Source: Pomphorhynchus laevis (Eukaryota > Acanthocephala > Palaeacanthocephala > Echinorhynchida > Pomphorhynchidae). Taken from it: a stretch of 64,000 nucleotides of DNA. This document shows, piece by piece, positions 1 through 11,455 of this stretch (positions are counted from its first letter, which is position 1; every line of letters starts with the position of its first letter). A program made the position numbers and the translations under genes. The DNA is taken from assembly GCA_012934845.2 (NCBI GenBank), contig WNNJ02002095.1, positions 1 through 64,000 of the forward strand, in the 5' to 3' direction. A model generated the notes under the pieces. The model was not told the DNA's origin. It did not search any database and saw only the letters and a program-made list of their open reading frames with translations.

Positions 1-440
1 ATTATTGTCTTAGTCTATTTTCCAACTCACCTAAATCCACTCTTCCTTTACAACGCATCATCAACGATGCCGTTCGAGTTATCCGTCTTCGTCGTTTTGA
101 TCATACATCCCACCATCTTGTTTCTCTTGATTGGCCTACCATTTATAGTCGTGTTCAAATTCGTCTTCTTATCATTGCTTTTCGCCTTATAACTTCTCAT
201 ACCCCTTCATTTCTCAACCTTCATTTTCTCGACAATTCTCGTACTGCGTACTGTGCTCTGCGTTCCCTTACTTCCCTTCTTTTACATGTCCCAAACTACT
301 CTATCTCTTTTGCCTACAGCTCCTTCGTTGTGGATGCTCTTCTCTTGTGGAATCATATGCATATTCATATCGGCCAATAAACATCAATGCCGTGCTTCAA
401 ACGCCAAATCTAATTCCATTTCAACAATTAACTAATTAAT
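1..440 (+). mobile_element. LINE (CR1/L2-like) ORF2 C-terminal fragment
   Basis: In one + frame the first ~350 bases read as the C-terminal domain that follows the reverse transcriptase in CR1/L2/Rex1-type LINEs. Visible motifs are LQRIINDAVRVIRLRRFDHT, a downstream LDWPTIYSRVQIRLLIIAFR and a final LLLWNHM, the usual 'LWNSLP'-like ending. The frame closes near 370-430. The copy is cut by the window edge, so its 5' part lies outside. The ~100 bases after it may be its 3' UTR. Clade assignment is by motif memory. Confidence 0.7.
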
Positions 441-1276
441 CTGTGACTTTTGCTGTTTCTTTTTTGTTTGTGGTCATGTAAGCGTGCATTTGGCACGCAT
501 TTTCCTCATTAAATAAATTATTTAAACATGAGTCACGTCTGTTGATGATATCTTTATTTAAATTTAAAAATCAAAGTCCTGAAAATATTAGCAAGCTTAA
601 ACCGCACAGTTGCGAGCATTCAATTGGTTTTAGTTAGAGAACAATAGCTGTATCGTATTTTTTGATGTAAATGTAGTGTGCACATTTAATAACACAATAA
701 ATAGGGATAGTTACATATCAGCAACAAGGAGCCGACATGGAAAATTTCGGCAGCTTCATCTATGTTTTTGCGATCGAGGTGAATATGCTCAACGATGAAA
801 CTTGAAATTTGCTGGGATAATGCTATAAAGACAATATTTAAAAAATAGGTTTTCCTATATGGGCAAAAAAGAAATCCTATCATCAGGCTAAATTATTTGC
901 ACAAAAGTTGTTAGCCGCATATGGCTATTTTAACTTTTCACAAAATAATAAATGACAAAAATAATTTAAAGCGTCCACGACAGTAATTAATAACCAATGT
1001 CGAAGCTTTTGATTGAACTGCAGATTCCATACATTTGCCACGTTAAATAAATCTTTTTTTAAAGGACCAATGTGGAAGTCACACCACGATTGGGACTTGG
1101 CCATGTGTTAATTTATATAGTGATAGAGAATGACTTCTACGAGCTGACGAACTAATCTTCACATAGTGAGAAGGAAATATCTTTGCGGAATGAACCATCT
1201 GTCACGTCGCAATAAAGTCTAGGTAAATCAACCTTTGACAAACTAAAAGCAGATGTAAGGAAATCAGCTCTTTGAT
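441..1276. other. AT-rich stretch, no gene seen
   Basis: Only short open frames without recognisable motifs are present. No RNA gene or clear repeat was seen. Confidence 0.5.
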
Positions 1277-1515
1277 GTGGAGAAGCATCGAATTTACTTC
1301 GAGTTTATTCCGGATGACCGAATTTCGGTAAACCGAAAGCTTCGCCCGAAGACTCAACTATCGCATCACCATGACAGACCTGTACAAAGAACGCATTTCT
1401 GCGTTAGCTGCACAGATCCGCTTCATAATCTCCCTGATGTTTCTGCCGTCCCTCTAGAACAATACCCTAAGATACTTGAAATCCTCCACATCAGGAAGAA
1501 CCTTTTCCCAAATCC
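1277..1515 (-). mobile_element. RTE/Rex3-like LINE fragment
   Basis: The segment is clearly similar, base by base, to part of the longer - strand LINE fragment at about 49.80-49.98 kb. Both share the same run around 'gcgttagctgcacagatccg' and 'aacaatacccy.agatacttga'. In the longer copy this region encodes the part after the reverse transcriptase (YLGVLFSRD...). This copy is a short isolated piece. Confidence 0.65.
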
Positions 1516-2269
1516 GGATTGACGTCCGGATTGATAAAAGCAGTAGCTTTTGAAAATTCATAATTAAAAATTATTTACTTTGCTCTCTCCAAACGAAATA
1601 ATCGATCAATATGGATGGTGAGCATTTCGTTTATAATTATACCCGTGCATATTTCATTTTGATAGTTGTATATCACATTTTGAGCGATAAACCCTATAAG
1701 TAACTAGAAATCTCTTGTCGTATTCGTATGAATGCTGCAACGATAAATTACGAATTGTAAATCAAAATTCAATGTCACCCAATTTTTAATATTAATCATT
1801 AATTTATAATTAATGGATCTTGTTAAGTTTTAGTAGGTCATTCCAGATACGAATCGATGTCTACGGCACATTGCGCTTAAATAAAATGGTTATTTATATT
1901 TATTAATTTTAATTATAAGACTAAATTAATATTTTAATAAATGTAATATAATCTAATGGCTATGAATATAATGTTACTAATAATATTATTGTTACGATAA
2001 TATTATGAATATAATGTTACTCTATCAACTGAAATATGGAATTGAAATATGAAACTGAAATTGTATATATTTATCTCACAAATGTAAGTGAGATATGTAA
2101 TATTATTCAAATTTTTATAAACGTGTTTACATATTCACTAATATTCTCCGTTAAATAAAATATTAAAAGATATTTAGTTAGAAGAAAATACTTAGTTTTT
2201 TCATCATCAAGTACAAAACAAAATAATATTACTAATATTATTAATATAAATACTTGTTTAAAAGTTCTT
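1516..2269. other. AT-rich intergenic stretch
   Basis: Very AT-rich with short internal echoes (for example 'ataatattatgaatataatgttac' words near 1960-2025). No gene or structured element recognised. Confidence 0.5.
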
Positions 2270-2770
2270 TTGTTTAACTACTTACATTTGTGGACAAATG
2301 TATACAATTTTAGTTCCATATTTAAGTTTCATATTTCAGAAAAAAATTCTGAGATCATAACATACAATACAACTAACGACTTGAGAAGGCTCTGGCAGCT
2401 AAGAAGTGGCATTGAAGACATAAGCTTATCGCTGGTTAATACACATGCCCAAGGGAATACGATCGCATACAAAGCTGTTTGCACATGCAATGGACAAGCA
2501 GAAAAATGTAGGGGATGCAAACGCGCGAAGGCTCACCGTGCATGCACAAGCTGCAGAGCTCGAAATTGCAGCAATCATCATCAAACAATTGGTTCGAACT
2601 TCTCTCCTGAAACTCTGAATGTGGTTCAACCAACAAGCAGTATGAATGATGTTGAGTTCAAGGAACATAAAAATTCAAACAGTATTGACATCGAATCGTT
2701 ATATGACGAAGTGATAGAATGGACCCCTAACCTATTCTATCTACCACAATGCTATATTAGTGTACAGTGA
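2270..2770 (+). CDS. Cysteine-rich ORF fragment, function unknown
   Basis: This open frame of 166 codons has a compact cysteine cluster near its middle (about residues 71-105). The pattern is CxC, then CxxC, then CxxC and a further Cys followed by two His (AVCTCNGQAEKC, CKRAKAH, CTSCRARNCSNHH). The spacing recalls short CXC-type zinc-binding tails found at the C-termini of some transposon-derived proteins, but I do not recognise the rest. The frame begins with an alternative codon in AT-rich DNA, so the true N-terminus is unknown and it may be an exon or a relic. It ends where a repeated element begins (about 2760). A domesticated transposase tail is possible; function is not assigned. Confidence 0.3.
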   Translation: MFNYLHLWTNVYNFSSIFKFHISEKNSEIITYNTTNDLRRLWQLRSGIEDISLSLVNTHAQGNTIAYKAVCTCNGQAEKCRGCKRAKAHRACTSCRARNCSNHHQTIGSNFSPETLNVVQPTSSMNDVEFKEHKNSNSIDIESLYDEVIEWTPNLFYLPQCYISVQ

Positions 2771-3275
2771 TGCTGATAGGATTCAAACGACCACACGAGG
2801 AAAATACGAAACCGAGCAATAAAGTATTACGGCTCGTGTAAGCAATGAATATTCACAATAGATAAAAGACAGTTTACGGTTTACTGTCCGGTGGATAATT
2901 CGTATAAGAACTAAAAATAAAAAATCGATGTGTGGTGGATTCGATTGTGAATATTAGTTAGCGCCCACACCAAATATAGAACACATTAATTGTGTAATTT
3001 GGTATATAAGATAAATATAAACCAGCATTTCGGCGACTGTGAGTTCATCAGAAACAGTAAAAGGACCGAAACACGAAATGTAGGCGTGGGCTCACTGCTG
3101 ATGAGGTCCACCCGCGCTCTTTGTAGTGTACAGTAATGCTGATAGGATTTAAACAACCACACTAGGATAATATCAAAGAATACAACTTGTGTAAGCAATA
3201 TATATTCACAATAGTAAAAGACAGCTTACGGTTTACTGTTCAGTGAACATTAGGGGTATAAAAGTTTTAAAAACA
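2760..3275. repeat. Pair of direct repeats (~155 bp) with spacer
   Basis: About 2760-2915 and 3125-3275 are diverged direct copies. Both run from 'gtacagt.atgctgatagga' through 'attcacaata' to 'ttacggtttactgt'. The ~210-bp spacer has GC-richer words including 'ctgatgaggtccacccgcgc' and, on the - strand, a CTGATGA followed 13 nt later by GAAA. This looks like the terminal-repeat arrangement of a small retroelement or a hammerhead-bearing tandem repeat, but stem pairing is poor. Confidence 0.55.
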
Positions 3276-3505
3276 AAACGTCTAGTTTTCAAAATATGAA
3301 AAATATGTTACTGTTTGCATAAAACAAGCGTAAATTTCATTCTTCGAAAAAAAACCTTCTCCCGAAATTGAATTTAAAATTTTTATTTTGTAATTAAAAA
3401 TATAAAATTTAAAAATTGTAAAATACAAAAAAAACAAGCGGTTTTCTTTCTATTCATTATCGTTTGACAATATAAATCTTAACTTCATGTTCTCTTCGTT
3501 TAACA

Positions 3506-3754
3506 TCATGTTGCGAAAAATTTTTGCTTGATACACTGCTCTTTCGGCACATCTATTCGTTCGATATCCATGGAGGACTTATCTCTACTCCAATATTTTG
3601 TTAATGTAGACAAAGCTTTTGGATAATTTGCAAATGCGATCGATAACTCCTCAAACGACGTCTCGTTGTGTTTCTGATCACTGAACCAATAGGTACCCCA
3701 CTTTCCACATATTATGTCACAGACACATTTCATTTCCAATCTTTAAGCGGGTAT

Positions 3755-3843
<89 letters not shown>

Positions 3844-4470
3844 AAAAGCGCAAAAGTTGCTCTACTGTTCCAACGCGCAGAACTCAAATTTGGTAAAGCA
3901 TGGAAATGTACTAGTGGGAAGCGACAATGGATTTGATAATAGCTATACACGTCAATCAGATGATGCGAGAAACGCATGTCATCTCTCCAATCAGAAGGCG
4001 CTTCCAATTCGAATTCTCCCTGTTCAAAATCATGTTTTAGTTTGTCGTAGTCCTTAGTCAGTAGACTAACAAATTCATAGGAAATTTCAAATTTCTGAAG
4101 ACACTGTGTACTTTCCAAAATATTCGTCCATAATAATTCTTAATGCTCTGTCTAGAATATGGTGTTGACAACCTATGAACTGTGGAACCTCATTTGTTTC
4201 ATTTCGCAATCTTGATTGCAATCTAGTGACTATACCATTTTTCCAACCGACGTTGACACTGGTTGTGTCCGACACGATCATCTTGATGGATTTCATGATT
4301 CCGTATTCTTTTAGCGATTCAACGATTCCTTTAACGATCGTTTCGGCTTTTCCATCGTTTAGAAACAATACGTCGATTCTCACTTCACGATTATCATTAA
4401 CCAATACTAATACTTGTATTTCTTTGTCACTATTTTTGAATCCCTCAAAATGTAAACAGTTATAGCTCAC
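3506..4470 (-). pseudogene. DNA-transposase-like remnant
   Basis: Three - strand open pieces lie in order: 4470-4087, 4118-3840 and 3739-3506. The first carries IKMIVSDTTSVNVGWKNG followed by QFIGCQHHILDRALR, a pair of motifs I associate with RNase-H-fold transposase-derived proteins (SDTT...N.G and the CxHH box). The third piece (CGKWGTYWFSDQKHNETSFE) plausibly continues downstream. A (TA)n tract interrupts the series and adds a long run of alternating Tyr/Ile to the middle frame. No terminal inverted repeats were found. Exact superfamily is not assigned; it could be a decayed host gene derived from a transposon. Confidence 0.5.
3757..3840. repeat. (TA)n microsatellite
   Basis: About 84 bp of uninterrupted alternating T and A lies inside the transposase-like remnant. 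Confidence 0.95.
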
Positions 4471-4679
4471 TTGCGTTTATATCAACTTGCAAATATTAAT
4501 AAATAATAATTAAAGTTAATAATTTATAATTCTAATAAAACAATATAATTGTCAAATATATTATTTAATATATAATATATAATTGTCAAATATAATTGTC
4601 TTTATATAATTGTCAAAATATAATTATAACAATAAATAAGTATTGTTATTCATTAAAGTGATAAATCCAAAATTATGTG

Positions 4680-4709
4680 GATCCTACCTCGACGCCTCGA
4701 GGTAGGATC
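4680..4709. repeat. Perfect 13-bp inverted repeat (hairpin)
   Basis: gatcctacctcga (4680-4692) and tcgaggtaggatc (4697-4709) are exact reverse complements around a 4-base loop (cgcc). The arms are GC-richer than the surroundings. It lies just upstream of a LINE copy. Confidence 0.85.
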
Positions 4710-4734
4710 TGCATTTGCCACATTAAATAAATTT

Positions 4735-6532
4735 GTATTATTATTACTCCATACATATATCCCCTCACTCCTCCTCATCTCAAGGTCTTCTAACCTTAGT
4801 TAAGAGACACTAAAGATCTTTCCTTTTACTGAACTGTTCTTGTTCTGTCTTGTCTTGTTTAGCGATAACACTTATGAAGAACTGAAAACGTTTCAGCATA
4901 GCCAATATTTATATTCAGTCGGGAGAGATTCACAAGAACCGTGATTTCCTGGATCGTATATTGGGTAGCTTCTATGAAATGTTACTTGGTGACTTCATTG
5001 GCAGACTGATCGGTAGATTAATAAAGCACTCCGCAGTGCCAGGAACTAATATTTTATTCACAAACCATCGTCCTCCACTTTTTCATGCACAAAAACAAAT
5101 ATCTCCTCGACATTATACTGCTACATAGGAAGTGTCTGTTAAAGCCCTTTGTATTGAGTAGTCACGCCAACAGTTGTCCACTTCGCACGACCAACTACGG
5201 TGGCGGTAAGAGGAAGATACGTTGCTAAGAAAAATGTTCACTTTGATCCAATCAGAGTGGCCTTTTTCCAAGCAGCTATCCGACTCTCCTACTGTAGGAA
5301 ATGCGAGTCTAACCCGATTTTATTCCTACTCACTTCGCAAGCTATTGCAATACTTTCGACCACTTATAAAGGTTCAATATTCAATCTAACTCCGACAAAA
5401 CTCTAGGTCCTTGCAAAAATGCTACACCTCCCAAATCTCTTTGTTTCCTTCAGGTAGGCCCTCTCGAAAAAAATACTTGAGCTCTAGATATAGACTCCAG
5501 CTGAGTAAGGATGGGGCGAACATTGCTCGTCTTAGTCCTACTCAGTCTTCTTTTTGGAAGATATTTAAGAAGGAGAAGTTAGTTTGCTGGAAGGAGAGGA
5601 CATCGAGATGGATCGATAGCATAGGCCTTGATAAACGTTTTGGAGGAGTCACCATCTTTACACAATTCTAAAGCCAATCAATCTCCCCAACATTCCCACA
5701 TTGGGGTTATTTCAGGAGTACATACATATCTGTTTCAGATATCCTGAATTTCTTGGGCCACTTCCGGTTACCTTCGAAACCCATGCGCCACTCTCCACTT
5801 GTTTCTACCAGCTTTTGACAGACAGCCAGAGAAAGGTCGCTATCACAATGTTTTTAACCACCTTTTCCGACATAGCCGGAATAAACATCAGCCAAACGGT
5901 AGTTTTAGAAAGAAAAGATCGATTGCATTCCCTAAAGTTCTATGAGCCATTTCGATTAAAACTCCCTAATCTCCATCTACGAAAAAGTGCTTGAGTGTAG
6001 AATCAGTGGCCATCTATGTAGGCATAATTTAATGCCACTAGGTTTTCATGGGTTTGTAAAAAGTCGCTCGGTTAATTCAGCTATTGGTGAACTGCATCGA
6101 TTTTGCCAACAGTCATCAGCTTACAGTGGCTGTTCTTGACGTTTTCGCTGCATTTGACCGTACAATGACCAGCTACCTTCATTAAATTTTTTCTCAACCT
6201 TGCCAAATCGCAGGTGATAGTCTTTGATGGCTTATCTGCGATAAAGAAAGAATTAAAAAGATTAAAGCTATCTACTCCATTTTGCAGAATCAACCACTCC
6301 CAGTCTTCTCATATCGTGCAAGATACCTGGGATTTTCCATTACGTTAAAATTGTCGGCTGGATCAGACTTGAATAGGTTCAAAAGTGCCCTGAAGAGATC
6401 CAGATGAACCTTGAAACGGCCTCAGCATTTGTCATTAAGAGGGAATGCTCATGTACGCATTTGGGTACCTGGATAATCTCGGGATTAGTCTTCTTTTGTA
6501 GAGTACGTCATCCTGAGCAAATACCAAGGTTT
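4735..6532 (+). mobile_element. LINE A copy 1 (non-LTR retrotransposon, degenerate)
   Basis: This is a + strand copy of the zinc-knuckle LINE seen several times in the window. In order it has the end of an APE-type endonuclease (about 4880-5120, GEIHKNRDFL...MLLGDF), the linker between endonuclease and RT (5200-5670), the start of the RT (5700-6000, DIAGINISQTV) and 'LDVFAAFDRT'-like text near 6140-6170. It ends with the C-terminal part (about 6290-6530). The RT core between about 6175 and 6190 is deleted. Frames are broken repeatedly. The 3' end at about 6532 abuts a CR1-like LINE lying in the opposite direction. Confidence 0.8.
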
Positions 6533-7830
6533 TGTTTCGATGTTACCTTCTATTGTCGGCCTTAGCTGAACTCTCAACTGTGTGAGAAACCCTGGATGGT
6601 CCATCCACCATGATGTGGTGAGGCAGAAGAGATCGATGGATTGCTTGGTGAATAGGTTGAGGATAAGATCGGATTTATTGAGAATAGATCTAGTGTTGAG
6701 GAGACCGAGGCGGAAACCGTGTGTTGTGGCGAAAGAGTCTAGTGGAGAATACACATAGGAGAGATGGAGCGCCATCGAATTTTTGGACGGGTGTGGACAA
6801 CTTGAAAATTTCCGTCTATATTTCGGATGGAGAGTGATGTTTCGCCGTTTTCCTCGCGACGGCGTTTTTCGATGCGGGCTGAAGAGATTTGAGCGATTTC
6901 AGAAGGGGCGCGATTGGGGAAAAATCGAGTGGTTGAAGATGACATGAGTTTGAATCGTTGAGAGAGGACAGAAGACGCGTGAGAGCGATTCTTGAAAACA
7001 ATTTTTAGGATAGGGGGCTGGGAAGGATTAGATTGAGAAGATTTGTTTAGACGGATGAATGCGACAGGAGAAATGTCCTTGAAAAAGGATGGTTTATCCG
7101 CAGGAACAATAGACGAGAGGATGGATCTGAAGGCGGAAACATCGTGGTCCAGACGTGCTTGTGGAGATAAGGAGTTAGAAGGCGTGATATTAGTGACAAT
7201 GACGCAACGATCGCGAGAAGCAAAGCGCTTCCGTAAAGGAGGACGACTGACGTGAGTAGGTGATATCACGATAGAAGAGCTGGCAGTTGATGATTTGGAG
7301 GGATTTGGTTTGACGACGGGAGACATAGAGGATAATGATAATAAAGAGGGTGGCAAGCGATGTGAGGAAAGGTTATGAGTGGAAGGATAGTGGAGGTTGG
7401 TGGAGGTGATTTTGATTGATGGATGCAAGGTATTGAGAAACAAGACGGGAAGGACGGGACGTGGGGTGTCGGGGAGTAAAGATGGCATGGAATGGGAAGT
7501 GTATATGGTGGCAGGGTCGGTGGGTGGAGAAATGACATTAGAATCGACGGGGTAGTTTGAGTTGACGTGTTGGATGTTGATATGTGCTTATTGGAAAGGT
7601 TGCAGATTAGTTTGTTTGCACAAAAACCACATACGAAGTCTTCTTTAGCCTTATTCTTGTCGCAGGTGATTGTTGTCCAGACGCTGCATTCGTGTATCGA
7701 GCACTGTACTTGCAGTTGTCCATAGTTGGTGTCGGTCTTAGTTGTTTTCTTACGTCCTTCCATAAACGATGGTTGTCGTCGATTGTTGTCATCGATGGTT
7801 GTCGTCGATGGTTGTCGTTGTAAGATGTTT
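6533..7830 (-). mobile_element. CR1-like LINE: ORF1 plus start of ORF2
   Basis: On the - strand ORF1 begins near 7763 with a zinc-finger-like segment (CSIHECSVWTTITC...FVCGFC), as in ORF1 of many CR1-group LINEs. It continues, after a frame change, from 7488 to 6739 as a Ser/Pro-rich then basic region. ORF2 opens at 6775 and so overlaps the end of ORF1 by 37 bases. It shows the endonuclease start LGLLNTRSILNKSD and DLFCLTTSW. The same ORF1/ORF2 junction recurs on the + strand at 55.70-56.04 kb. Everything 3' of the early endonuclease is missing here. Confidence 0.8.
7768..7822. repeat. Short tandem repeat at LINE 5' end
   Basis: Three to four imperfect repeats of a 'gatggttgtcgtc'-like unit sit at the 5' boundary of the CR1-like LINE. 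They may be part of its 5' UTR. Confidence 0.7.
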
Positions 7831-8460
7831 GTAACTCTTTGTATAGCAGTCCTCCTATTAACTCTTAAAATTCTGCAAGAGGATTGAGCGGAACTGTATT
7901 GATTGTATGTTTATTAGAAACCAAAATTCTTGTTCTATTTCGTTCCTTTTTCTCATTTTTGCCATGTTTACCCCTTTTGCTATTTATTTTAACTTTTTGC
8001 ACCTATTGTCTTTCTTTTGCCCCCTTTTGCACTCCTTGCTTATCTTTTGTCCCCTTTTGCACCCTTAGCCATTTTGTCATCTTTCATCTTTTGGATAATT
8101 TTTCTTCCTCTCCGTTCCTACAGCTATTAAACCTAATGATTCATTTTCCATCTTTGTTTGCCCCCTTGATAGGAGGCATAAATACGTACCCTGTGCCCAA
8201 TTTGCCTACTCTTTGTCTGCAACCATTCGCTCCTCATTTATTTTTCTTTTCCCACTCATTCCAAATAATTTTCTCCAACCCTCTTTTATAGCGCCGTAAC
8301 CTCGTGCCCGATTAGCCCATGTCTTTGCAACCATTCCCCCACCATCTATTTCCATTTTCCAGCATACTCCAAACGCTTTTCTATTTTTAGTATTATTTTC
8401 CTACATCGTCTTCTGTTCTCTTACTTTCTATAAAATACGGGTTTCTCTTCCTTTTATCTC
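7831..8460. repeat. Pyrimidine-rich stretch with local duplication
   Basis: The + strand is rich in C and T with repeated 'ccccttttgcac'-like words (about 7970-8070). Two diverged direct copies about 85 bp long follow (about 8188-8275 and 8298-8375, sharing 'gcccaatttgcc/gcccgattagcc' and 'gcaaccatt'). A 135-codon open frame is low-complexity and not convincing. It may be 5' UTR of the adjacent LINE. Confidence 0.5.
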
Positions 8461-8599
8461 ATATTAAGAATAATATTTAAAACCTGGGAAAATCACCAAA
8501 TCACAAATAAAATTATTTAATTAAATTTAACATATGCACAAATAAATCGATATGGTTGTTTTACTTCGTCAGAGAAATTCGATAAGATACGAATCTACA

Positions 8600-9250
8600 A
8601 TTTTTCTGGAAGTTCCACACTCCCTTTTGTTATGTTTATAAATCAAACCACATAGTTTTCACCGTTTGAGTGTGTGCCATCAGGGACAATAAATTATTTT
8701 GAATGGTTCTAACCACATGCTCAATCTGAGAACATCCATTTCACATATCCGAGTGAATTATGGTTACAGGCTTTATGAATATTTTTATAGCCGAGGTTAA
8801 AGTTTCTGCGTTACGATTTTCTACGATAAACAAAAAACCGCATGATTCTCGGCAAATTCCGCCAACATACCTATTGTTCTGGATAAAGCTCACCTCGGTT
8901 ATATTGGCGGCGACTATAAAGGCTTTCATCCACCTCGGCCGTCAGATCTGGTTCGTCAATCGTACTCGAATTTTTCAGTATGTCAAATGCACAGAGTTCG
9001 CGCATTTAGTTGTGTATGCCTACGGCTGTGCTTTTATCGATGCTAAGTTTTTCTCGCAGAATTTCGTCGGTCAGCTTTTTTATCAAAAAATTATAAGGAG
9101 AATTTATTTGACAGATCTGTTTTGAACCTTCAAATCATGTGTTTGGTCTTACTGAAACACTCATTGCATTTCGCGCACCTCCATCGGCATTGGGCATGCG
9201 CGTGATATTTTATGTGCATATTATGTTCCTTCCTGTTTCTATCTAAAAAC
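8600..9250 (-). mobile_element. Merlin-type DNA transposase remnant
   Basis: Reading the - strand from about 9230 to 8620 gives the succession expected of a Merlin (IS1595-like) DDE transposase. A WRCAKC zinc-binding piece comes first, then VDESLYSRRQYNRGELYPEQ, then GGICRESCGFLFIVENRN. TLTSAIKIFIKPVTIIHSDM with the second catalytic Asp follows, then HTQTVKTMWF, equivalent to the 'HTNTVES.W' box. The frame changes several times between these motifs and there is at least one stop, so the copy is dead. Terminal inverted repeats were not found. Confidence 0.75.
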
Positions 9251-10295
9251 AATTATTTCAGCAAGTTTGAAAATCAACACTGCTAAAAACAAGTTCGCAT
9301 GTAAAAAAATCGATTTAGTTCGCGGGCATAAGATTGCATCCTTTTCTGTTTTCAACAAGTGAACTAATGTAATTAGATTAGTTGAATTATTCATCTGAAA
9401 TTTAGTCGATTTAAATAAAACCCTAAATTTGGGTAGATACTTTTGTATTTAAAACACGGGGGGGTAGTAATATAAAATTTCGAGCTATTTTAAATTTAAA
9501 TTAAATTTGTACTAAAAAATTAAATTTAAATTGCTAAAACGTCTCCAAGCGATATTATATGTGTGTCAGGGATAATATTATACTGTACAATGTTGTTGAT
9601 AAAATTTTATAAGTTCTTGTTATAAAATGTGGTTTTTATTAAATTTTTATTTTTTTAATAAAAAATTAAAATCGATTTTTCCGCAACTAGAAGCGTCTCC
9701 ATAAAAATACATCACATGTGTATGTAGTGTCGATGAAAACCAATATTTTGTAAAAAGGCAAAAATACGCCTAATTGGAAAAGCATCAGCTTTGTATCCTC
9801 GACCGCAGTTTTAAGCGATTTTTCACAATGACCATTTATATATAATATACATATGCATATAATATACATTGTATATCTATTTCAGATTATTATTAGATTC
9901 TGAATTGGATGATTCAGAATAATGATTTTGATCAATGAAGAGTGTTATTAAGCCCATTATACCTCTCGGTTTCGAGCAAATTAGAAAAAGAATAAATTAC
10001 ATCACTTTGCAATAATTTGGTGTGTTCTCCATTCGTAAGCGCAGCAAACCGTTTGACCATAATGTTTAAGAACAAATTCATTAATTATTTATCGATACGG
10101 TTTATCTGCAGTGTTGCGAAGCATCGACGATTTGCAAATCATATACTAACCTATCCACACAACTCAAGGGAACGTTTACGAAATATGGACAAACAAATAT
10201 ATGAAGTGAGAATACGCAGCTACGATCAAAGTACCTACAAACACAGTTCGGGCCTTTAAGATGGGGAGAAAACTTAATTTTGCATTTATTATCAT
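9251..10295. other. AT-rich intergenic stretch, nothing recognised
   Basis: It contains a run of eight G near 9460 and an 80-codon frame (10017-10259) without recognisable motifs. Confidence 0.45.
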
Positions 10296-11455
10296 GGTAC
10301 CCATTAACATACGCCCGTCCAAACAGACCCGAGTTGAGAGTAACGCGTGGGTTTAGAGGTGCCCAGAAAAGATAGCCAGGAGTTTAGGATATCTGTGACT
10401 GATATATACCTACTCCTGAAGTCACCCCAAGGCGGTATTGGTTGGGGTGATTGAATGGTTCCATAATTGTGTAAGGATAGTGACTCCTCTAAAACTTTGT
10501 CAAGGCCTATGCTACCAATCCAAACCAAGGCTCTATCCTTCCAGCAGACAAACTTCTCCTTCTTGAATGTCTTCCAGAAGGAAGCCTGATAATGGTTAAG
10601 GTGCGCAATGCTCGCCCTATCCCTGCTCAGCTTGAACCTATATCTGGAGCTCCAGTATTCATTCGAGAGGGCCTGTCTGGCGGAAGCGGAGAGATTGGGA
10701 AGGTGTAGTATTTTAGCGAGGACCTTGAATTTTGTTGGATCGGGATTGTATATGCGACCTTTATAGGTAGTTGAAAGCAACGCGGTAGCTTGTGATGAGA
10801 GGTAGGAATTAAATTCGGTCAAACTGTCACTACCAATTCTATGGAAGAGTTGGATAGCTGCCTGAAAGAAGGCCACTCTGATGGGAGCAAAGTGAAACCT
10901 CTTTCTAAACATCGTATCTTCCTCTAACCGCCAGCGAATTAGGTCATGAGAGGTGGTTTTAATGTGGGCGCGACTGCTCAATACAGATGATTTTCAGCAA
11001 TTACTTATGAAGCATTAGTATGTCGAAGAGATAATTAGTTGTTGAGCAATGAAAGGTTAGGAAAGGAAGTTTGTGAATAAGATAGTCGTTCTTGTTTTTG
11101 CAGTTTGCTACATTAATTCAACGGCTAGTTCTGTCGTTGAAGTCACCAAGTAATATGTCATAACCGCTACCCAAATGCGATACAGAAGATCACGGTTCTT
11201 GTTAATTTCTCCTGGTCGGATATAGATATTGGCTATGCTTATGTGTTTACCGTTCTTACTGAGTAATATAGCTAAACAAGACAGGGCTGGATATGAAAAC
11301 TTTAGTAAGAGGGATGATCTTAAGGAGCTCTTCACTAGGGTTTAAAGACGTTGAGATAAAGAAAAGTCAGGTGGGGGTTATGTACGGAGTATAAATGGTG
11401 TAGATTTGCTTAGGGATAAATCGAGTAAAGTACTGGGGAGACGAATATACCGCGT
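10296..11455 (-). mobile_element. LINE A copy 2, endonuclease-to-linker half
   Basis: The - strand shows the endonuclease (about 11335-11100, SYPALSCLAILLSKNGKHIS and the YLVTSTTELAV stretch matching 'GDFNDRTSR' in copy 3). Then comes an unusually long intact linker frame (10981-10304), with RVAFFQAAIQLFHRIG, EYWSSRYRFKLSRDRASIAH and KEKFVCWKDRALVWIGSIGL. The copy stops at about 10296 before the RT, so it lacks the 3' end, unlike ordinary 5'-truncated LINEs. It resumes upstream (5' side) at about 12849 after the inserted PLE. Confidence 0.8.

Noticed and set aside
3040-3115. Hammerhead ribozyme in the spacer of the 2.76/3.13-kb repeats
   Set aside because: CTGATGA and GAAA occur with suitable spacing on the - strand, but the intervening 13 nt do not form a stem II.
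7884-8291. 135-codon frame as a cysteine/phenylalanine-rich secreted protein
   Set aside because: Low-complexity pyrimidine-rich DNA with a duplicated segment, no known domain, next to a LINE 5' end.
10017-10259. 80-codon frame as a gene
   Set aside because: No motif, no similarity recognised, AT-rich surroundings.
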